A DNA stretch of 64,000 bases from Flavobacterium cupreum (lineage in GTDB: Bacteria; Bacteroidota; Bacteroidia; Flavobacteriales; Flavobacteriaceae). Shown one piece after another: positions 41,162 to 48,771 of the stretch (its first letter is position 1; every line of letters starts with the position of its first letter). Below the pieces are notes generated by a model, which was not told the DNA's origin, searched no databases, and saw only the letters and a program-made list of their open reading frames with translations. The stretch is from NCBI RefSeq assembly GCF_003996965.1, contig NZ_QWDM01000013.1:1-64000 (forward strand). Reading direction: 5' to 3'. Made by a program: the position numbers and the translations under genes.

Positions 41162-41701
41162 TCATTTCATAATACCGCTCAGGTCTGTGTGTACGGTTTT
41201 TGAAATTTTATTAGCCACTACATAGGGAATTTCGATATTAAAGTCCGAAACCGAAAGCGGAAAATTGGATATAATCTGTATCCCGTCAGGCACTTTTTTG
41301 ATTAAGGCTTTTACGGCAATTATCTTCGATTTTCCATGAAGGTACATTTTTCCCGTGACATCATATTCTTTTTCTGTTTCGGTGATATCTTTTACATCAA
41401 ACTTTTCGATTTTACCTTTAAAAACAGCTTTCGGGTAACGATGGCTTTCAATATAGTTGTCATTAAAATGCTCCTGCATCAAATCCATTTTGAAACGAAA
41501 ATCTTTGATAACAACAGTACAGATAAGCGTACTTGTCTGAGGTTCCAGAACAATAGTCCCGAGCTTATTTACCGCTTTTACTTCCTCAAAAAAAGGAACA
41601 GAAGCCTGAAAATTTACAATTGCCGAACTGGTTTTAAATTTATCCTGAGCAAGAAGTGAAAATGCGGTAAAAAGAAAAATAAATAAAGTAGTTTTTTTCA
41701 T
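41162..41701 (-). CDS. YceI-family periplasmic protein
   Basis: About 179 residues from the ATG at 41701 (MKKTTLFIFLF). Signal peptide (cut after LLAQ near residue 18) and a YceI lipocalin-like barrel: SSAIVNFQASVPFFEEVKA, FKMDLMQEHFNDNYIESHRYPKAVFKG, GKMYLHGKSKII and a terminal VANKISKTVHTDLSG. The family binds polyisoprenoids and other lipids in the periplasm. Convergent with the epimerase gene. Confidence 0.92.
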   Translation of the reverse strand: MKKTTLFIFLFTAFSLLAQDKFKTSSAIVNFQASVPFFEEVKAVNKLGTIVLEPQTSTLICTVVIKDFRFKMDLMQEHFNDNYIESHRYPKAVFKGKIEKFDVKDITETEKEYDVTGKMYLHGKSKIIAVKALIKKVPDGIQIISNFPLSVSDFNIEIPYVVANKISKTVHTDLSGIMK

Positions 41702-42025
41702 AATCGTCAATAATTAAACAATTATGTCATTCGATTCTTTTTAATTTAAGAGGAGAAAAAAACTGAACTTAAGCAAGTCGGAAAAAAATCAAATGGCAAT
41801 ACTCCGTGAAAACTTAGTAACCTAAACCCTATACTTAAAGTTACGAAATTATACGCCACATAGTTCTTGATTTATCCTAAATCTTTGTGAAAAAAATTCT
41901 TTTGTAAAATGTTTTTTGTGAAAGGTAAGAAGTGGTAAAATTATCTTTTTCCCTTTTCAATCTCACATCTAACTCATAACTCTCAACCCACAACCCATAA
42001 CCCATAACCCATAACTCATAACTTA
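41702..42025. other. Intergenic gap ending in CATAACC heptamer repeats
   Basis: AT-rich; no frame of note. From about 41963 to 42027 the heptamer (A/C)CCATAAC or ACTCATAAC repeats about eight times with small changes. The same class of heptamer lies at 54620-54712. Confidence 0.6.
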
Positions 42026-42421
42026 TCAACCCTCCACTTCCGTACAAATCTCAATTAAAAACCCATCCAAATCCCTTACATAGGCCACAATCTGCCCCCA
42101 TGGTTTCTGAGTGGGTTCTTTGACCAGTACAGCTCCGAAAGTAGTTGCTTTTTGTACCATTTCGGGAACATCATCGGTGATAAAACCTATTTCAATTGCA
42201 AAGGGCTGCGCTTCCAGATTGCTTTCGATAAAACCTTCCTTTAAATTTTGAGCTGCCAGTTTTTTTGATGCAAAAGAAAGGGTTGTTTCACCTGTACTCA
42301 ATTCGCCGTAATCATTCTCCGGCGTGACAAATTTTCTTGAAAATCCAAAAGCATTTTCATAAAATGCAACTGCTGTTTCCACATTTTCAACATATAAAAT
42401 GGTGTATCCGAACTTTATCAT
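42026..42421 (-). CDS. VOC-family (glyoxalase/dioxygenase fold) protein
   Basis: A 131-residue protein with two VOC modules (FGYTILYVENVETAVAFYENAFGFS; PEMVQKATTFGAVLVKEP...WGQIVAYVRDLDGFLIEICTE). The metal-ligand pattern is only partly visible. The superfamily includes glyoxalases, dioxygenases and antibiotic-binding proteins; which one cannot be told. Located between a simple-repeat block and a thioesterase gene. Confidence 0.88.
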   Translation of the reverse strand: MIKFGYTILYVENVETAVAFYENAFGFSRKFVTPENDYGELSTGETTLSFASKKLAAQNLKEGFIESNLEAQPFAIEIGFITDDVPEMVQKATTFGAVLVKEPTQKPWGQIVAYVRDLDGFLIEICTEVEG

Positions 42422-42458
42422 TTTTTCTATATTTAAATTATTATAATAGTACTTAAGT

Positions 42459-43007
42459 CTATCCTATTTCCAGAAGTACGTTATACTTATCCAGACTTGC
42501 CAAATCTTCAATCGAATTTACGCTGGTAATTTTAGCGTGTTCTTCGATTTCTTTTTTAGTTTCAATTTGCTTGATGCATTTTCTGAAGCGGCGTACTTCG
42601 TCCAGACTGGATAAAATCAATCCCGGTACAGGAACGCTTTTTCCTTCTTTGTCTTTGGCCACCATCGTGAAATAAGACGAGTTACAATGTTTTACCGCTC
42701 CGGTCTGAATATTCTCCGACTCCACACGAATCCCTACAATCATAGAACTTCTTCCGACGTAGTTTACAGAAGCTTTCATGGTAACCAATTCACCCACTTC
42801 AATTGGTTTCAGAAAGTTTACGGTATCAACAGATGCGGTGACACAATAATTTCCGGAAAACTTTGAAGCGCAGGCAAAAGCAATCTGATCCAGTAAAAGC
42901 AAAATATATCCTCCATGTATTTTTCCGCTAAAATTGGTGTGTGAGGGCAGCATTAGTTCGGAAATACTTACTTTGGAAGAAGAAACGGGTTTGAAATCGG
43001 CAGTCAT
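42459..43007 (-). CDS. Acyl-CoA thioesterase (hotdog fold)
   Basis: A 182-residue hotdog-fold thioesterase: SHTNFSGKIHGGYILLLLDQIAFACA carries the active-site Asp helix, followed by YCVTASVDTVNFLKPIEVGE and VNYVGRSSMIVGIRVESEN. It hydrolyses acyl-CoA to free acid and CoA in the cytoplasm. Twenty-seven bases after rmuC on the same strand, so possibly co-transcribed. Confidence 0.9.
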   Translation of the reverse strand: MTADFKPVSSSKVSISELMLPSHTNFSGKIHGGYILLLLDQIAFACASKFSGNYCVTASVDTVNFLKPIEVGELVTMKASVNYVGRSSMIVGIRVESENIQTGAVKHCNSSYFTMVAKDKEGKSVPVPGLILSSLDEVRRFRKCIKQIETKKEIEEHAKITSVNSIEDLASLDKYNVLLEIG

Positions 43008-43034
43008 GTGGTATTATTTTTTTAGTATTTATTT

Positions 43035-44411
43035 TTAGTTTAGTTGTTCATTTTCGTCAGCACTTGCCCTGGCGATAATATTTTCGGGCAGTGCTTTTTT
43101 GGCTTTGGCCCCCATTTTTTTTAACTTCTCTACACTTGAAATCAAATTTCCTTTTCCATCAACTAATTTGTTCATGGCGCTGTCGTACTCGTTTTTGGTA
43201 TCTTTAATTTTATTCCCAATCCGAACCAGGTCCATTACAAAACCTTCAAATTTATCGTATAAGGCACCGGCCTGCCTGGCAATTTCGAAAGCATTTTCCT
43301 GTTGCTTCTGGTTGGCCCACATACTGTCAATCGTTCGTAAAGTAGCAAGCAGCGTACTTGGCGTCACGATTACGATATTTCGGTCAAAGGCTTTATTGTA
43401 CAAGGCAGAATCTTCGTTTAAAGCAATGGCAAAAGCAGGTTCTATAGGAATAAAAAGCAGCACAAAGTCCGGGCTTTCTATTTGATACAAATCGTGATAA
43501 TTTTTATTTCCGAGTTGTTCTACGTGTCTTTTAATGGAATTTACATGTTCTTTCAGGAATTCAATTTTCAGGAGTTCCGATTCTTCGTTGATCCACTTTT
43601 CGTAGGCTACCAGAGAAACTTTAGAATCGACAATCATTTTCTTACCGTCGGGCAGATTAATAACCACATCGGGGAAAACCCTTGCGCCTTCACTGTTTGT
43701 AAAACTTTGCTGTACTTCGTATTCGCGTCCTTTTTCCAGACCCGATTTTTCAAGCACACGTTCTAAAACCAGTTCTCCCCAGTTGCCCTGCATTTTACTG
43801 TCGCCTTTCAATGCTTTGGTTAAATTGAGGGTTTCTTTGCTCATTTGGGCATTCATTTCACTTAAACCCACAATCTGCTGGCGTAAGGCTGCGTGATAAT
43901 CAATACTCTCCTTATGGGTTTGCTCGACTTTTTGTTCAAATCCATGAATTTTATCCTGTAAAGGCAAAAGGATATTCTTCATGTTTACCGTATTTTGTTC
44001 GGTAAATTTAGCAGTCTTTTCTTCGAGGATTTTATTGGCCAGGTTCTCAAATTCTTTGGTGAATTTTTCCTGTAACTCGGTTATTTCGTTTTTTTGTTCT
44101 TTATGGCGTTCCCATAAATTTTCAAAATCAACTTCTTTTTTGGAAAGCTGAATGGCTAAACTGTCTTTTTCGGTCCGGATATTTTCTTTTTCGGAATTAT
44201 TTGAATAAAGCAGTTTTTCAAAAGCAATTCTTTCTTTCTCGAACTGTTCTTTTTGCAATTGCAGCTGATTGAATGTAGCATTTAATCGTTCATTCAAACT
44301 TACTTTTTCGGATTCCGAACGGGCCGCAAACAATAATCTGCCTAAGTATATTCCTAAGAACAAGGCGATAACAAAAGCAAACAAAACCGGAAGAAAGTCA
44401 AACATAAGCAA
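43035..44411 (-). CDS. rmuC: DNA recombination protein RmuC
   Basis: A 458-residue RmuC: one N-terminal membrane helix (about 8-24), a long coiled coil (about 35-190), and the RmuC nuclease-like domain (about 190-420; GNWGELVLERVLEKSGLEKGREY, VIVDSKVSLVAYEKW, FVLLFIPIEPAF). The family limits recombination at inverted repeats and probably cleaves DNA. Start either ATG 44411 or the second Met at 44405. Relevant here because the window is rich in long inverted repeats. Confidence 0.93.
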   Translation of the reverse strand: MLMFDFLPVLFAFVIALFLGIYLGRLLFAARSESEKVSLNERLNATFNQLQLQKEQFEKERIAFEKLLYSNNSEKENIRTEKDSLAIQLSKKEVDFENLWERHKEQKNEITELQEKFTKEFENLANKILEEKTAKFTEQNTVNMKNILLPLQDKIHGFEQKVEQTHKESIDYHAALRQQIVGLSEMNAQMSKETLNLTKALKGDSKMQGNWGELVLERVLEKSGLEKGREYEVQQSFTNSEGARVFPDVVINLPDGKKMIVDSKVSLVAYEKWINEESELLKIEFLKEHVNSIKRHVEQLGNKNYHDLYQIESPDFVLLFIPIEPAFAIALNEDSALYNKAFDRNIVIVTPSTLLATLRTIDSMWANQKQQENAFEIARQAGALYDKFEGFVMDLVRIGNKIKDTKNEYDSAMNKLVDGKGNLISSVEKLKKMGAKAKKALPENIIARASADENEQLN

Positions 44412-44584
44412 GTTTATTTTAAGTAAAAGTACGCAATAATACGTAGTGCCTAATTTTTAAAATTGAAATTTCACGAATAACCGGTGATTCTGAATTAAAT
44501 AAACATTCTAAAATAAAAATGTTTTTTCTCACGCAACCATTTTCTAAAATTACATCTTCTAAATATAACCTATTAAAAAAAATC

Positions 44585-45460
44585 ATGAAAAAATTAATAC
44601 TTGGCTTATTTATAGCTTTTGGAATTAGCGCTTGCTCATTAAGCAATGATGATCTGAATGTTGATTGCGGATCAAATGTAGACGCCCCTTTTACAGGAAT
44701 TCCATTTTTATGTAATTACAGTGTAAAAACACTACCTCCCAATCCAGTTGCGTATATCGTTAACACGCAGGAAAGACTTGAAAGTTATTTCACAAAACAC
44801 GAAAACACCTGTCCAAACCCTACTGATCCGGCTATCGATTTTACAAAATACTATTTAGTGGGTATTTTCTCAGGAGCGAAACCTACAAGCGGATACGATA
44901 TCAAAATGACGTCTATCGTTGAAAACAACTGTGAAATCATTATCAACTTTTACGAAAAAGCACCGCTGGCCGGTGAGTCGATAACACAAACGCCAACCTA
45001 CCCTTCTGATTTTATTCTGATTCCTAAAACTGCTAAAACTGTTCTTTTTAACAGAACTAATGAGAGTTCAGATAAAATCGTAATTGGAAGTTTTGCAAAT
45101 CAATGTACCGGTGCCGATTGTCAGAAGTTTTTCCAATTGAATGATTATAACATTCTGAAATTTCAAAATGTAGTGGCCGGAAGTTATGATTTTAACCAAT
45201 ATAAATATACTGCAACAGGTAAGAGAAGTGAGTATACTTTATTCTTAAAAAATGTACCAGCTGAGATTGCTGCCCTGAAAGGACAAACAAAAACCTACGG
45301 TACGCCTGATACGGCAGGTCACGGTGGCGTTTATTTTGAATTGCGTCAGGGTGCGGTTACCACCAAAATTTACATTGACAATACGGATACCGCAGATCAG
45401 AATGCAGCTATAAAAGCATTCAAAAAATCCATTCAGGATAAAATCACACTCCTGAAATAA
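44585..45460 (+). CDS. Lipoprotein with PrcB-like domain
   Basis: Start at ATG 44585 (MKKLILGLFIAFGISACS), 291 residues; an earlier ATG at 44519 gives a non-signal-like extension. Lipobox GISAC puts the lipidated Cys near residue 17. The middle (about 85-155) fits the PrcB C-terminal domain: YYLVGIFSGAKPTSGYDIKM and PSDFILIPK. In spirochaetes PrcB is a protease-complex subunit. The C-terminal third is a separate, unrecognised domain. Confidence 0.78.
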   Translation: MKKLILGLFIAFGISACSLSNDDLNVDCGSNVDAPFTGIPFLCNYSVKTLPPNPVAYIVNTQERLESYFTKHENTCPNPTDPAIDFTKYYLVGIFSGAKPTSGYDIKMTSIVENNCEIIINFYEKAPLAGESITQTPTYPSDFILIPKTAKTVLFNRTNESSDKIVIGSFANQCTGADCQKFFQLNDYNILKFQNVVAGSYDFNQYKYTATGKRSEYTLFLKNVPAEIAALKGQTKTYGTPDTAGHGGVYFELRQGAVTTKIYIDNTDTADQNAAIKAFKKSIQDKITLLK

Positions 45461-45623
45461 TACGAAAACAACACACTTTATTATCGATTCCGGTTTTGAT
45501 CCCTGGTGACAATCCGGAATCAGGTAATTTAGAAAATGACGTCATTATTTTTAAAAACCAAAGTTATCCACGCAAAATACTGACAATCAAAACATAGCAA
45601 TCCTAAACACGCTTACGAATACT

Positions 45624-45657
45624 ACTCAGACTATCTCTAAAAGATAGTTTTCTGAGT
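45624..45657 (+). promoter_or_regulatory. Hairpin just upstream of the sigma-factor -7 element
   Basis: ACTCAGA CTATCT ... AGATAG TTT TCTGAGT: a 7-bp outer and 6-bp inner stem with a 3-nt bulge and 5-nt loop, ending 10 nt before TAATTTTG (45668-45675). It covers the position of the -33 contact, so it may be an operator or a weak terminator for the upstream gene. Confidence 0.5.
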
Positions 45658-45667
45658 GAAAAAAAAC

Positions 45668-45675
45668 TAATTTTG
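45668..45675 (+). promoter_or_regulatory. -7 element of the ECF sigma gene
   Basis: TAATTTTG, 23 nt before the TTG start at 45699, matches TAnnTTTG. Confidence 0.55.
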
Positions 45676-45698
45676 CCAAAACAAATTTAACCACATCT

Positions 45699-46250
45699 TT
45701 GAAAGACGATTTAGAAAAATATATTAAGCAATGCATGCAAAATGAAAGAGAAGGACAACTGAAAATTTATCAGTTGTTTTCTCCTGTTTTGTACGGAATC
45801 TGCTTGAAATATATGAAAAATGAAGACGACGCCAAAGATGTCTTTCAGGAAGCATTTGTAATTGTTTTTCAAAAAATAAGTCAATACAAGTTTGAAGGAA
45901 GTTTTGAAGGCTGGTTAAAACGCATTTTTATCAATAAACTTATCGAGACTTTAAACAAAAAGAAAAAGGAAAATTTCTTTTTAGATGTTTTTGATCCCGA
46001 TACCGATTATAGCGAAGAGGAAGAACTCGACATTATTCCGATTGAACAGGAAAAGTTACTCGAATATATCCGGGATTTACCCGATCAGTACAGGACCGTT
46101 TTTAACTTGTATGTTTTCGAAAAAATGAAACATAAAGAAATAGCCGAAGTATTGAAAATCTCAGAAGGTACCTCAAAATCAAATTTAAACAGGGCCAAGC
46201 GAATTTTGCAAAAAAGAATTTTGAGCATAAAAAATTTTAAGACAGCATGA
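45699..46250 (+). CDS. ECF-type RNA polymerase sigma factor
   Basis: A 183-residue ECF sigma. Region 2 (about 20-90) has FQEAFVIVFQKISQYKFEGSFEGWLKRIFINK; region 4 (about 125-178) has YRTVFNLYVFEKMKHKEIAEVLKISEGTSKSNLNRAKRILQK. The start is a TTG at 45699, the only in-frame start that keeps the whole region 2 and lies after the -7 element. It overlaps the next gene by four bases, which encodes its likely anti-sigma factor. Confidence 0.93.
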   Translation: MKDDLEKYIKQCMQNEREGQLKIYQLFSPVLYGICLKYMKNEDDAKDVFQEAFVIVFQKISQYKFEGSFEGWLKRIFINKLIETLNKKKKENFFLDVFDPDTDYSEEEELDIIPIEQEKLLEYIRDLPDQYRTVFNLYVFEKMKHKEIAEVLKISEGTSKSNLNRAKRILQKRILSIKNFKTA

Positions 46251-48109
46251 AGAAGCAAAAAATAGAAGATATTTTTTCATCAATGGAAAACTTTTCCAGT
46301 GTTCCGCCACCCGAATTATGGGGACAGATTGAAGAAAAACTAAACAAACCTAAAAAGAAGAAAAGAGCTATTCTTTGGTGGTCGGCTGCTGCATGCTTAT
46401 TATTAGGTCTCATGCTCCCTTCTGTATTGCATTTTAATTCAGGGTCTGAAATTAAAGATGCAAATACGAATGCCGTAGAAAATAACAGCGTCGCTCTTGA
46501 CGAAAACGCGGCAGAATCCAATCCCGATAAAACAGTTTCTGCTGATAAAAATACACTCGGCGAAAAACCGTTGAATGTTAAAAATTTAGAAGAACCTGTG
46601 AAAAAATCACTTTCCGATCAGGAAAAAGTAGAAATCGAGGAAACAGCTATTGTGCATGCTGGTGCAGATAACAAGACCAATCGCAACCTTTCGAATGAGG
46701 AAGTGGGAATTACGGGAAAAAGAAACGGAACTCAGGCTGTAGCCGAAAATACTTTTACTCGTGAAAAAGAAAACACCTTACATTCTGCTTCTAAAAATCA
46801 AATAGTAAGCAATAAAAGAAATGCGAATCAAATTGCAGCTGAAAAGTCATTTAATCCCGGAAAGGAAAATTTATTTAATTCTGATTCAAAAAATCAACCG
46901 TTAGCTGCCGACAGCCGAAATACAAATCAAAGTTTAGCAGCGAAAACACTAAACAATGGAAAGCAAAATCTGTTTAATGCTGCCTCAAAAACGCAAGCAG
47001 CGGATCTGGAGAAACGAAAAGCAAATCAGATTCTTACCGAAAAGACCTTTAATCAGGGAAAGCAGAATCCATTTAACGCGACCTCAAAAAATCAGCTTTC
47101 AAATGCTCTTTTTGAAGATAAACAGTATTCTAAAAACAGTCCAAACAGCAATAACGGCTTCGCTTTACATTCTTCCCAACCCTTTTCAAATGATTCGGAA
47201 AGTAAAATGGCTAAAAGCGGAAAAGAATCCAAAAACGAATTGGCTGTAACTGAAAAAACTTTTGCGGAGCATCAGAAAAGCACTTCAAAATTTGGCGATG
47301 TATTAACCAAACAGGATTCTGTTCAGTTAGCGGAACTTCAGAATTTAGAAAAAGGTATTGTTACCAGCGAAATTAAAAAAGAAACAGAAAAAGAAGTAAA
47401 AGCGAAATCAAATGCCGAAAAATGGGCTGTTGAAGTTTTTGCCGGCGTTGCCAATTCTGAAAATTATAAAAATGAGAAAACGTTAGGCCATGTCAATGAC
47501 TCGAAACAAAGCAATTCCTATGGTGTAAAAACAAAGTACAAAATCAATAAAAAATGGGCAGTGGGTTCCGGTTTTAAAATCAACGAACTGGGTCAGAGTA
47601 TTGCTAATGTCTCGTATATGAATGTGAGTGAAAAAAATAATTCTCTCGCAAGCTATAGTGATTATTACATTCAAAGTTCGGCTACTCCGCAAATTGCGTC
47701 CAACAGTGATTATGTATTTGTTTCGAACAGCAGTAAGGAGGTACTGAAAAGTAACAATCTTCAGACGGGTAATTTAGATCAGAGTTTAAAATATATCGAA
47801 ATGCCCTTAGAGGTTTCCTATGCTGTTTTCAGTAAAAACAAAACGAGTATCAGCTTAAATACAGGCGGTTTTGTGGGCAAATTGATTTCAAACAATGTCG
47901 CTTTGGATGGTAACAGCATTGGGCAAAATATTGAAGCCAATGACTTTGTTTACGGTTCTGTATTAAGCAGTACGGTGCAATACCGCATTTATAAAAAAAC
48001 AAATGTTTTTGTGGAACCGGCTATGAATTATTATTTAAATCCGTTAAACAACCAGTCTTTCAATCAGTTTCAATGGGGATTGAATTTTGGATTGAATGTT
48101 TCGTTTTAG
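46247..48109 (+). CDS. Putative dual-membrane anti-sigma factor with outer-membrane barrel
   Basis: A 620-residue protein translated from the last bases of the sigma gene. Residues 1-35 (IEDIFSSMENFSSVPPPELWGQIEEKL) look like a short cytoplasmic anti-sigma segment; 41-60 form one transmembrane helix; about 65-390 is a low-complexity periplasmic linker containing four tandem repeats of about 33 residues (160-287; ending SASKNQ or similar); about 392-620 reads as an outer-membrane beta-barrel with alternating strands and a terminal Phe (LNFGLNVSF). From memory, this matches the Dma architecture (dual membrane-spanning anti-sigma) reported in Bacteroides. Confidence 0.75.
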   Translation: MKKQKIEDIFSSMENFSSVPPPELWGQIEEKLNKPKKKKRAILWWSAAACLLLGLMLPSVLHFNSGSEIKDANTNAVENNSVALDENAAESNPDKTVSADKNTLGEKPLNVKNLEEPVKKSLSDQEKVEIEETAIVHAGADNKTNRNLSNEEVGITGKRNGTQAVAENTFTREKENTLHSASKNQIVSNKRNANQIAAEKSFNPGKENLFNSDSKNQPLAADSRNTNQSLAAKTLNNGKQNLFNAASKTQAADLEKRKANQILTEKTFNQGKQNPFNATSKNQLSNALFEDKQYSKNSPNSNNGFALHSSQPFSNDSESKMAKSGKESKNELAVTEKTFAEHQKSTSKFGDVLTKQDSVQLAELQNLEKGIVTSEIKKETEKEVKAKSNAEKWAVEVFAGVANSENYKNEKTLGHVNDSKQSNSYGVKTKYKINKKWAVGSGFKINELGQSIANVSYMNVSEKNNSLASYSDYYIQSSATPQIASNSDYVFVSNSSKEVLKSNNLQTGNLDQSLKYIEMPLEVSYAVFSKNKTSISLNTGGFVGKLISNNVALDGNSIGQNIEANDFVYGSVLSSTVQYRIYKKTNVFVEPAMNYYLNPLNNQSFNQFQWGLNFGLNVSF

Positions 48110-48163
48110 ACTATTTTTTGTTGTAATTTTCAAAAAAACAGCAACAAAAATAACTTCCTAAGA

Positions 48164-48703
48164 ATGAGCATTAAAAACAATTTGAATAATCCAAATTACA
48201 TTCCGCCGGACCTACTTCTGGCCAGGGAATTGGTTTATGATCTGTTAGATCTGAAATGTAGCCAACCTCATCCTGAAGCAGAAAGTGCGGAATACAGCGC
48301 ATATCGTTTTCAATTGAACGGTAAGAATATTTGCTATCGGGAAGCCAAAATTACACCCACAAAAACAGGTCAGTTTGTGACCTTATGGAAACGCAATCAA
48401 TCCTCAAAGACTATTGAACCTTTTGATGCTTCAGATGCTATTGATTACATTATAATAAGCGTCAGAAAACAAGAATTGTTCGGGCAGTTTATTTTCCCAA
48501 AATCAGTTTTATTGGCGAAAGGGATATTTTCTACTGACGCCAAAGAAGGGATACGAGCCACAAGGGTTTATCCGCCCTGGGATGAAACCAAAAGCAAACA
48601 GGCTCAGAAAACACAGCAGTGGCAATTGGATTATTTTTATGAAATTCAGCTCAATTCCTCTACAGATTTAAATCATGTAAAACGTTTACTGGAGCATGAT
48701 TAA
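48164..48703 (+). CDS. MepB-family protein
   Basis: A 179-residue soluble protein with the MepB pattern: DLLLARELVYDLLDLKCSQPHPEAESAEY, AYRFQLNGKNICYREAKITPTKTGQFVTLWKR, and GQFIFPKSVLLAKGI...RVYPPWDE. The family's biochemical role is unknown; a member is found in the staphylococcal mepRAB operon. Downstream is a strong bidirectional terminator. Confidence 0.88.
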   Translation: MSIKNNLNNPNYIPPDLLLARELVYDLLDLKCSQPHPEAESAEYSAYRFQLNGKNICYREAKITPTKTGQFVTLWKRNQSSKTIEPFDASDAIDYIIISVRKQELFGQFIFPKSVLLAKGIFSTDAKEGIRATRVYPPWDETKSKQAQKTQQWQLDYFYEIQLNSSTDLNHVKRLLEHD

Positions 48704-48720
48704 AAGTCTAAAATAATAAA

Positions 48721-48752
48721 CAAAGGCAGCTCGATTGAGCTGCCTTTGTTGT
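48721..48752. terminator. Bidirectional terminator between mepB-like gene and T9SS nuclease
   Basis: CAAAGGCAGCTC / GAGCTGCCTTTG, a 12-bp stem with a 4-nt loop (ATT-type), flanked by A- and T-rich DNA; serves both convergent genes. Confidence 0.85.
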
Positions 48753-48771
48753 TTTAAAAATAAAAAAAGCT

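Noticed and set aside
43099..43485. 128-aa plus-strand frame inside rmuC
   Set aside because: Lies wholly inside the well-supported rmuC gene on the other strand; a codon-bias shadow.
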